From Hallella seregens ATCC 51272 (lineage in GTDB: Bacteria > Bacteroidota > Bacteroidia > Bacteroidales > Bacteroidaceae), in assembly GCF_000518545.1 (NCBI RefSeq), contig NZ_JADU01000011.1:62001-126000 (forward strand): a stretch of 64,000 nucleotides of DNA, in the 5' to 3' direction. The notes under the pieces are model-generated. The model searched no databases, was not told the DNA's origin, and saw only the letters and a program-made list of their open reading frames with translations. Below are positions 56,575 to 64,000 of this stretch, one piece after another (position 1 is the first letter of the stretch; every line of letters starts with the position of its first letter). The position numbers and the translations under genes were made by a program.

Positions 56575-59500
56575 ATGAGTTATAACCGACAAAAATATGT
56601 AGCCATTGCCTCTATATTATGCATCTCCTTGACGTTCGGCCAAGAGACGCAAGCAATGGCAATGTCCTACAGTCCGAACACGAGACAAGTATTACAAGAC
56701 AAAGCTGGGCAAAAGCAAACATTGACCGGACGTGTAACCGACGCCAACGGAGAAGAGCTGATTGGAGCAGTGGCCAAGGTCGTAGGCACGTCAAGCGGCG
56801 CCGTAACCGACATCGACGGAAAGTTCTCTCTCACATTCTCTGGAAAGCAGAACGCATCCATATCCGTCTCCATGATTGGATATGTAACAAAGACTGTACG
56901 CGCTGCAGAGGCTCAAAACGGAACGCTCAACATTGTGCTGCAAGAAGACAACCAAGCCCTTGAAGAAGTCGTTGTGGTAGGATATGGAGCCATAAAGAAA
57001 GAGTCGCTGACGTCAGCCATATCAAACATCAAGAGCGAAGACATCGCACGATCGGCTGCTGTAAACACATCAGGAGCATTGGCAGGAAAGATTCCAGGTA
57101 TCAACAGCCGCCAAAGCGACGGACGACCGGGACAATGGACAAGCATAAGCATACGTAACATGGGCACGCCTCTTTATGTTGTAGACGGTGTACAGATGGA
57201 TGAGGGACAATTCAACAATATCGACTATAACGACATTGAGAACATTTCTGTCCTGAAAGATGCCTCCGCATCTATCTATGGTGTACGTGCTGCCAACGGC
57301 GTTGTTGTCGTAACTACCAAGTCCGGCAAGAGAAACCAGAAGTGTAGGATAAACCTTAACTCCTACTATGGATGGCAGTCCATGTTCCGCTTTCCGGAGT
57401 TGGCAGACGCATCAACCTACGTAAAGGCAAGCGTTCAGGCAACCACGTTGGCAGGACAAACAGCCAAATACTCAAAAGAGGAATATAACGCCTACGTCAA
57501 CGGAAAGAAAAAAGGATTCAACTGGAAAGACTACATCTGGCAAGACTCCGCCCCACAGTGGTACACGGAAATCAGTGCCAGCGGCGGCTCGGACAAGATA
57601 AGCTACTATGTGGCAGCCAGTCACATCGAACAGGAGTCCATGGCAAGAAACTTCGGCAACTTCAAGCGTTCGAACATACAACTGAACGTTGACACCGACA
57701 TTACTGACAACTTCCGCATAAGAGCACGCATCAACGGACGTGTAGAGGAAAAGAAGAACGCGGCTTTTAACATGAGATACCACGGCAACGACGAATACTG
57801 GACTCTAACATACGCTGTCGTGAACAACACCCCTACGCAATTCCCATACGCCAACAACAATCCGCTTTACCCGGCAATGTGTGGCTGCGCCGGATACACC
57901 AACTATGCCAACCTCACTCTTGACAAAGCAGGACGTGCCAAGGACTACTGGCGAGTGTTCCAGAGCAACCTCGCGGCAGAATGGGAACCGTTAAAAGACC
58001 TTGTCCTGAAAGGCATGGTGTCATATTTCAACAGCAACGAGCGTTACAAGTCACGCTCACGCGGCTACAATCTCTACAGCTACGACGAAGGAACCGACTC
58101 ATACAGCATCATAAAGACATACTCCGGCGACTTCAACAGCCGCTGGCAATACATTGAAACCATCAACACGCAAGTCAGCGCAAGCTATAAACACAACTGG
58201 AACGACATACATACACTTGATGTATTCGCAGGTATGGAGTCATATCTGAACAACAATCCCGGCGTCTCCTACGGCGGATTCCCTGCCATGGACGCCCTGA
58301 AGGTGGGCTACTTCAACGAGCTACGCAACTTCAACGAGTGGAACGAGAACGCGTCAGCACGCCTTGGCTACATGGGGCGCATTAACTATGAATACAAGCA
58401 TAAATATCTGCTTGAGATGGCAGCACGTTATGATGGTTCATGGAAGTTTGCCCCCAGACACCGTTGGGGCTTCTTCCCCTCCGTCTCTGTAGGCTGGCGT
58501 GCAAGCGAAGAAGCGTTCTGGAAGAACAGCTTCCTGAAAGACTACATCGACAACTTCAAGCTCCGTGTCTCTTATGGTATACTCGGCGACGACAACATTT
58601 CGGACTACGGTGCATTCTCATACCTAAGTGGTTACAACTACAACACAGGCACTGCAGTCCTTGACGGCGCCATCATCACCACCTCTTCTGTGCGCAATCT
58701 GCCGCAGACCGAGATTTCATGGCTTAAAGCACATACTTTCGACGTGGGCTTAGACTTTGCTGTCCTAGACAACAGACTTAGCGGTAGCATTGACTATTTC
58801 CAACGTCTCCGCAAGGGACTGCCTGCTTCCCGCTACGACATCGTAGTGCCTTCAGAGATTGGTTTCTCTTGGCCGCAGGAGAATCTGAACTCCGATATGG
58901 TGAAGGGGTTTGACGCTTCACTCGTTTGGAAGGACAAAATCAACGACTTCTACTACTCTGTTGGCGGAAACATAACATACGCCCGTGAGTACACATGGAA
59001 CCAGTACAAGCCGGCATTCACCAACTCACGCAACTACTATGTGTACAACCAGCATCACCGCTACTACGGTGCGAGCTGGGAATTCAACTGCATCGGCCAG
59101 TTCAAGTCATGGGAAGAGATAGCCGCTTACCCTGTAGACATCGACGGCAAGGGCAACAGTACACTCCGCCCTGGCGACCTCATCTATGAAGATGTAAACG
59201 GCGACGGCATCATCACCTACGACGACCAGAAGCCTATCGGACACAAGGGCTACGACGGTTCTGCAAAGGGTGACGACAGCCGCACACCGCTTCTGAACTT
59301 CAACTTCAGCCTAAGCATGGCATGGAAAGGCTTCGATCTTGCCGCCGACTTTGCTGGAATGGCATTCTTTACGAAGTACTTCAACTGGGAAGCGCGCTTC
59401 CCATTCCACGGCGACGGCAACACGTTCCAATACTACATGGGCAACCAGTGGAGTCTGTCAGACCCTTGGAACGCCAAAAGCGAACTCATTCCCGGCAAAT

Positions 59501-59793
59501 ATCCTACCATGCTCTACGGCAACAACGGCCACTCCAACTATTTAGCAAGCACGTTCTGGAGTGAAGAGATGTGGTTCCTGAAGCTGCGCAACCTCCAAAT
59601 TGGCTACACACTACCCGAGAAATGGTCGAAAAAGATATACATGAACCGAGTGCGCGTCTACTGTCTGATGCAGAACCTGTTTTCGTTTGACAACATGCAC
59701 AAATACGGACTTGACCCCGAACTGACCACAGTCCAAGGCTCAAGCTATCCTACCACGCGCGTTGTAAACATCGGTTTCAACATCACGTTCTGA
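56575..59793 (+). CDS. SusC/RagA-type TonB-linked outer membrane transporter
   Basis: This 1072-residue SusC protein of the second polysaccharide locus has a signal sequence (ISLTFGQETQAMA), a carboxypeptidase-regulatory-like domain (about 48-118, GRVTDANGEELIGAVAKVVG) and the linker LEEVVVVGYGAIKKESLTS. The plug (about 125-250) contains TPLYVVDGVQMDEGQ and ISVLKDASASIYGVRAANG. The barrel ends ...VNIGFNITF. The SusD partner starts 61 bases downstream. A terminator upstream and the divergent order suggest induction by the HTCS at 47340. Confidence 0.95.
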   Translation: MSYNRQKYVAIASILCISLTFGQETQAMAMSYSPNTRQVLQDKAGQKQTLTGRVTDANGEELIGAVAKVVGTSSGAVTDIDGKFSLTFSGKQNASISVSMIGYVTKTVRAAEAQNGTLNIVLQEDNQALEEVVVVGYGAIKKESLTSAISNIKSEDIARSAAVNTSGALAGKIPGINSRQSDGRPGQWTSISIRNMGTPLYVVDGVQMDEGQFNNIDYNDIENISVLKDASASIYGVRAANGVVVVTTKSGKRNQKCRINLNSYYGWQSMFRFPELADASTYVKASVQATTLAGQTAKYSKEEYNAYVNGKKKGFNWKDYIWQDSAPQWYTEISASGGSDKISYYVAASHIEQESMARNFGNFKRSNIQLNVDTDITDNFRIRARINGRVEEKKNAAFNMRYHGNDEYWTLTYAVVNNTPTQFPYANNNPLYPAMCGCAGYTNYANLTLDKAGRAKDYWRVFQSNLAAEWEPLKDLVLKGMVSYFNSNERYKSRSRGYNLYSYDEGTDSYSIIKTYSGDFNSRWQYIETINTQVSASYKHNWNDIHTLDVFAGMESYLNNNPGVSYGGFPAMDALKVGYFNELRNFNEWNENASARLGYMGRINYEYKHKYLLEMAARYDGSWKFAPRHRWGFFPSVSVGWRASEEAFWKNSFLKDYIDNFKLRVSYGILGDDNISDYGAFSYLSGYNYNTGTAVLDGAIITTSSVRNLPQTEISWLKAHTFDVGLDFAVLDNRLSGSIDYFQRLRKGLPASRYDIVVPSEIGFSWPQENLNSDMVKGFDASLVWKDKINDFYYSVGGNITYAREYTWNQYKPAFTNSRNYYVYNQHHRYYGASWEFNCIGQFKSWEEIAAYPVDIDGKGNSTLRPGDLIYEDVNGDGIITYDDQKPIGHKGYDGSAKGDDSRTPLLNFNFSLSMAWKGFDLAADFAGMAFFTKYFNWEARFPFHGDGNTFQYYMGNQWSLSDPWNAKSELIPGKYPTMLYGNNGHSNYLASTFWSEEMWFLKLRNLQIGYTLPEKWSKKIYMNRVRVYCLMQNLFSFDNMHKYGLDPELTTVQGSSYPTTRVVNIGFNITF

Positions 59794-59854
59794 CATTTTC
59801 ATGTCACCATCTAGCATTAAAGAATTTTACATATTAAACCACTTAGAAAACAAC

Positions 59855-61696
59855 ATGAGACAATATAAGCTATTTTCATGGATTCTCGTCTGCGGACTGG
59901 CACTGACATGTTCTTGCTCCGACTATCTCGACAGAGAGTCAGACACTATATTCTCTGACAAGGATGTGTTCTCCGACCAAGCAATGACCAAGTCCGTCAT
60001 GGCAAATTTCTACAATCAGGTAGACTTCGGACCAAATTTCCAAAACTTCGGCGACTTCTCCACCACACAAGGCACATGGGGAGAGCTGGACGAAGCATCT
60101 TGTTTCCAGACCAACTCCTCCACATCCTATTCCACAGCATTGTGGCGGCTCTATCCCTACGGACTGATTCGCAATCTCAACCAGTTCCTCGCCAGCGTGC
60201 GAGAGAGTAGTGTGCTTATCGACAAAGACAAGAAACAATATGAGTACGAGACACGATTTCTCCGTGCATGGGCATACTTCTACATGGCCCGCGGCCTTGG
60301 CGGCATGCCTATAGTAGGCGACAAGGTGTTCACAGTGAACGACGATCTCGCCGAGATGCAGATAGCACGCAACACAGAAGCGGGCATCTACGACTACATA
60401 ATAAGCGAATGTGACGAGTGCGCGAAGAACCTTCCCGACAACGGTGGCACCAACCAAGCACGCGCCAGCAAATATGCGGCACTCACACTAAAGGCCCGTG
60501 CCGCCATAACAGCAGCCAGTCTGGCGAAATACAACAACCTTGTCACTCCCGATCTCGTCACCACTGGCGGCGAGGTTGGCATCCCTGCCGACAAAGCCGA
60601 CTACTATTACGACATAGCAGAAAAGGTAGCGTGGGAGATAATAGACTCTAAAAAGTTTGAGCTTTATAAGAAGGAAGCCGACAAAGCGACCAACTTCTAC
60701 AAACTGTTCGTAGACAAGAGTGGCAACAAGGAGGTGATATGGGCACGCGACTACCTTGCCCCCGACGCCGTACACAGCTGGTCTGCATCATCGTCGGCGC
60801 CCCAGCTCACAGGCAACTCGTCAGCCAACGAGAACACACCGCTGCTCAACCTCGTCGAGGCATACGAATACACCAACAACCGTGACGGTCACCTGAAGAT
60901 AGCAGACGCCAGCGGCGAATACATATTCTACGACAATGCCAACGACGTGTTTGCCAACAAGGACCCGCGACTGAAAGGCACCATCATGGGCCCTGGCGAC
61001 ATTATAGACGGCAAAGAGATGGTCTACCAGACCGGACAACTTAAACTACAGAAGAAAGGCAAGAAGTACGTATGGACCACAAAGACCGCAGCCGCCGGCA
61101 CTACCGACGACGATGGCGACATCATAACCTCTGTCAACGGTCCACGCGCCAGCGCAGGAGCTTGGGACAACACTACGGGCTTCAACTTCCGCAAATACCT
61201 TGACCCGACGGAAAATGGCCGCAAGGCATCGGTAGGCAGCGACGTGTGGTTCATACGCATGCGTTACGCGGAAGTGGTACTTATCTACGCCGAAGCCAAA
61301 CTCGAGTTAGGCAAGATGAGCGAAGGTCTGCCCTGCTTCAACTCCATACGCGAGCGCGCCGGCCTCAACCCGCTGCCCTCATACACCCTGCTGGACATTG
61401 AGCAGGAGCGACGTGTGGAATTTCCGCTTGAAAACCAACGCTACTGGGACCTGAAACGCTGGCGTCGTGCCCACATCGTATGGGACGGCGAGAACGAGAA
61501 CTCCACACAGTGGAGTCTGTTCACCTACAGAGTGAAAGACCCCCGCAGCGCAGAAAACGGCAAATGGGCTTTCCAAAGAGTACAGAACTCAAAGATGGTG
61601 AACGCCCGCAAGTTCGAGATGAAGAACTACTACAACTTCCTCGACGCCTCATGGCTTGCCAACAACCCCAAACTGGTAAAGAACCCGTATCAATAA
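59855..61696 (+). CDS. SusD/RagB-type surface glycan-binding lipoprotein
   Basis: This 613-residue SusD protein is longer than average. The ATG at 59855 gives a lipoprotein signal with LTCSC (SCSDYLDRES); an upstream ATG adds 18 residues and is less likely. The N-terminal helical half has ETRFLRAWAYFYMARGLGG. The C-terminal half has DVWFIRMRYAEVVLIYAEAKL, FNSIRERAGLNPL and ERRVEFPLENQRYWDLKRWRR, all strong SusD signatures. It forms the binding lid for the SusC encoded just upstream. Confidence 0.95.
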   Translation: MRQYKLFSWILVCGLALTCSCSDYLDRESDTIFSDKDVFSDQAMTKSVMANFYNQVDFGPNFQNFGDFSTTQGTWGELDEASCFQTNSSTSYSTALWRLYPYGLIRNLNQFLASVRESSVLIDKDKKQYEYETRFLRAWAYFYMARGLGGMPIVGDKVFTVNDDLAEMQIARNTEAGIYDYIISECDECAKNLPDNGGTNQARASKYAALTLKARAAITAASLAKYNNLVTPDLVTTGGEVGIPADKADYYYDIAEKVAWEIIDSKKFELYKKEADKATNFYKLFVDKSGNKEVIWARDYLAPDAVHSWSASSSAPQLTGNSSANENTPLLNLVEAYEYTNNRDGHLKIADASGEYIFYDNANDVFANKDPRLKGTIMGPGDIIDGKEMVYQTGQLKLQKKGKKYVWTTKTAAAGTTDDDGDIITSVNGPRASAGAWDNTTGFNFRKYLDPTENGRKASVGSDVWFIRMRYAEVVLIYAEAKLELGKMSEGLPCFNSIRERAGLNPLPSYTLLDIEQERRVEFPLENQRYWDLKRWRRAHIVWDGENENSTQWSLFTYRVKDPRSAENGKWAFQRVQNSKMVNARKFEMKNYYNFLDASWLANNPKLVKNPYQ

Positions 61697-61816
61697 TCAA
61701 CGTTTAAAAGCGCACATCGTCACGCCACGGCAGGGTTATGACAACCTCACCCCTGTCCGTCGGCATAGCGAAAGCGCTGATACAACACACAGTTTCAATT
61801 TAAAGACTTAGCACTT

Positions 61817-62506
61817 ATGAAGAAAACTATTTTCCATACTTTGTTCATTGCAGCTACAGCCATACTGCTTGGCAGCTGCTCAGCAGACAACATGGAAGCC
61901 CCATACTGTCACATAACAGGCAAGATATGCTACAACGGCGAAGTAATCGGCGTGCGCGGCTCAGGCAGCAACCAACTCACCCCTACCGTACAGATAGAGG
62001 TATGGGAGTCTGGCTACGGCAAGGAAGCGGCACTCGACGTCAATGTGAAGCAGGACGGCACATTCTCTACATACGTCTACCCCGGCGCAAAGCGCATCAT
62101 CACCAAGCGCGACGTAGGTCCGTGGGAGCAGACCGACACCATGCGCATCACCGTCACTGGCAACAAAGAGATAGACCTGGAGGTGAAACCTTACTTCACC
62201 ATCTCCAATGTGAACTACACATACAACGAGTCTGCCAACACCCTTACAGCCTCATTCCACGTGTCACAGATCGACGAAGAGGCAACCATAAAGTCGATGG
62301 GCGTGCTGGTCAACAACACCTATTTTGTAGACATGGCAAACTACAAAGGTTCAAAGACCGGTAACGGACAGGCTGGCGACGTGAGCTTCACCATCAACCT
62401 CAGCGAAATGAAGAACAAATACCACGCCCTTTACGCCCGGGTATTCGTGAAAAGCGACAAGTCGAGCTATGAATGTTATTCAACGTTACCTTATCACATC
62501 TGGTAG
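61817..62506 (+). CDS. DUF3823-type lipoprotein
   Basis: This 229-residue lipoprotein has the lipobox LLGSCSAD near residue 20. GKICYNGEVIGVRGSGSNQL and VQIEVWESGYGKEAALDVNV match the DUF3823 pattern of a CarboxypepD-like beta domain followed by a second beta domain. Genes of this family regularly follow susD, as here, and probably encode additional surface glycan-binding proteins. It is 120 bases downstream of susD and 5 bases before the GH27 gene. Confidence 0.82.
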   Translation: MKKTIFHTLFIAATAILLGSCSADNMEAPYCHITGKICYNGEVIGVRGSGSNQLTPTVQIEVWESGYGKEAALDVNVKQDGTFSTYVYPGAKRIITKRDVGPWEQTDTMRITVTGNKEIDLEVKPYFTISNVNYTYNESANTLTASFHVSQIDEEATIKSMGVLVNNTYFVDMANYKGSKTGNGQAGDVSFTINLSEMKNKYHALYARVFVKSDKSSYECYSTLPYHIW

Positions 62507-62511
62507 AACAC

Positions 62512-64000
62512 ATGGTTAAAAGACTTTTTCTCTCAGTCCTGTGCCTTGCTGGCCTAAGCGCCAGCGCACAGGACACCCCCACTATGGGCTGGAGTTCGTG
62601 GAACACCTTCGCGCTGAACATCAACGACGACATCATAAAGGGACAAGCCGACGCTATGGTATCTACCGGACTGAGCGACGCAGGGTACAAGTACATCAAT
62701 ATAGATGACGGATATTTCGGCGGACGACGCATGTCAGACGGACTGCTACTTATACATCCCGTGCGCTTCCCCAACGGTCTGAAAGGACTGGTCGACTACA
62801 TACACAGCAAGGGACTGAAAGCCGGCATCTACTCCGACGCAGGCAGAAACACATGCGGCCACTTTTGGGGCAACGACACCATAGCCCACGACGTGGGGCT
62901 CTACGGCCACGACCAGCAAGACGCCGACTTCTTCTTCAAGACGCTCGACTTTGACTTCATAAAGGTAGACTTCTGCGGCGGCACCGACTGGACCAACTTC
63001 GACAAGACCGTGCTCAACGAGAAGGAGAGATACACCGCCATCAGCAACGCCATAAAGGCGACGGGCAAGAAAGGAGCAAGACTCAATGTGTGCCGATGGG
63101 ACTACCCCGGTACGTGGGTGAGCGACGTGGCACTGTCGTGGCGCACCACCCACGACATAGCCGACAACTGGGAGTCTGTAGCTGACATCATACACCAAAA
63201 CCTTTACCTGTCGGCCTACAGCTCACCAGGACACTACAACGACATGGACATGCTTGAGGTGGGACGAAGCCTCAGCGCCGACGAAGACGCCACACACTTC
63301 AGCCTGTGGTGCATCATGAACTCGCCGCTGCTCATCGGCTGTGACATGCGCACTCTGAAGCCGGCGACACTCGCTCTGCTGAAAAACAAGGAACTGATAG
63401 CCCTCAACCAAGACCCCTTGTCACAGCAAGCCTACGTCGTAGGCAAAGAGAACGGATGCTACGTGCTGGTCAGAGACATCTACAGACACAACGGCAAGAC
63501 CCGCGCCTTCGCCGTGTACAACCCCACGGAAGAGACAAAGACCGTAACCGTTGATTTCACATCGCTCGACCTCGACGGCAAGGCGGCACTGCGCGACCTC
63601 TTCGAGCGCCGCGACATAGGCACACACACCCACTCGTTAAAGGTGGAACTGCCGCCCCACGCCACGCGCATCTACCGCGCCACGGCACAGAAACGGCTCA
63701 CGCGCAGTGTGTACGAAGGCGAATGTGGCTACATCAGCGACTACCAGGAACTGGTAAACAACCAGGCTGCCATGACCGGCACCTACGAAGAGGCACCCGA
63801 ATGTCACGGCGGTGCAAAAGCCACATGGCTCGGCGGCAGCGCAAAAAACGACCTCGTGTGGCGCAACGTGAACGTACCGAAAGCCGGAGACTACCACGTC
63901 ACACTGCACTATCAGTACGACAAAGCCTCGTCATTCACCGTCGATGTGAACGGAAAGGAGCAGGCACACCTCAACACAGTTGCCACACACAACGGACACG
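62512..64000 (+). CDS. Secreted GH27 alpha-galactosidase, partial
   Basis: At least 496 residues are read before the window ends. A signal peptide (MVKRLFLSVLCLAGLSASAQ) leads to the GH27 barrel (about 22-310): TMGWSSWNTFALNI, YINIDDGYFGGRR, nucleophile Asp153 in FIKVDFCGG, acid/base Asp215 in TTHDIADNW, and GHYNDMDMLEVG. A beta-sandwich domain follows (about 310-395), then a CBM35-like domain starting near YEGECGYISDYQEL that is cut off. GH27 enzymes release terminal alpha-galactose (some act on beta-L-arabinopyranose). It follows the DUF3823 gene closely, so it is part of the susCD operon. No stop codon is in the window. Confidence 0.92.
   Translation, partial: MVKRLFLSVLCLAGLSASAQDTPTMGWSSWNTFALNINDDIIKGQADAMVSTGLSDAGYKYINIDDGYFGGRRMSDGLLLIHPVRFPNGLKGLVDYIHSKGLKAGIYSDAGRNTCGHFWGNDTIAHDVGLYGHDQQDADFFFKTLDFDFIKVDFCGGTDWTNFDKTVLNEKERYTAISNAIKATGKKGARLNVCRWDYPGTWVSDVALSWRTTHDIADNWESVADIIHQNLYLSAYSSPGHYNDMDMLEVGRSLSADEDATHFSLWCIMNSPLLIGCDMRTLKPATLALLKNKELIALNQDPLSQQAYVVGKENGCYVLVRDIYRHNGKTRAFAVYNPTEETKTVTVDFTSLDLDGKAALRDLFERRDIGTHTHSLKVELPPHATRIYRATAQKRLTRSVYEGECGYISDYQELVNNQAAMTGTYEEAPECHGGAKATWLGGSAKNDLVWRNVNVPKAGDYHVTLHYQYDKASSFTVDVNGKEQAHLNTVATHNGH

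Overview
The window reads as chromosome of a Prevotella-like member of the Bacteroidota. The grounds are two SusC/SusD pairs, hybrid two-component regulators with an AraC output, TonB-dependent receptors with CarboxypepD_reg-like N-termini, many secreted glycoside hydrolases, no Shine-Dalgarno pattern before start codons, and repeated TAnnTTTG boxes upstream of genes. No rRNA, tRNA, transposase, integrase or CRISPR array was seen.

Layout. 0-6.8 kb: two TonB-dependent/beta-barrel outer membrane proteins facing each other, then aroB. 7-13.7 kb: a leftward menaquinone operon (hotdog thioesterase, menF, menD, menB, a GxxExxY gene, menC, menE). 14-19.4 kb: a secreted GH28, a GH89 alpha-N-acetylglucosaminidase and a membrane acyltransferase of the HGSNAT/NagX type. 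19.8-22.9 kb: an AspT/YidE-type transporter overlapping a ThrE-type exporter. 23-34.6 kb: a galactan utilisation locus with a divergent regulator that looks phosphorelay-dead, SusC, SusD and a single polypeptide joining GH53 to GH35. 34.7-41.8 kb: an OmpA-like barrel, then an HMA metal-binding protein / DUF4876 lipoprotein / TonB receptor / DUF6850-like barrel operon that I read as a metal-handling system. 42-45.3 kb: small unknowns and two internally deleted alpha/beta hydrolases either side of an intact aldo/keto reductase. 45.5-64 kb: a second, lower-GC polysaccharide locus (GH43, a SusD remnant, a complete HTCS with sugar-binding sensor, GH43, two beta-helix enzymes, a GLUG protein, SusC, SusD, DUF3823, and a GH27 cut by the window end).

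The most unexpected structure is outside the genes. At least five intergenic places carry short tandem arrays with an exact 22-base period, and others have 21-, 44- or 41-base periods. Nearly all begin within about 45 bases of a stop codon, and the unit sequence differs between loci while the period is kept. The other main points are the GH53-GH35 fusion, the one-component-like HTCS derivative lacking phospho-His, ATP-binding boxes and receiver, and the HMA/DUF4876/TonB/DUF6850 operon with a near-ideal promoter overlapped by a dyad.
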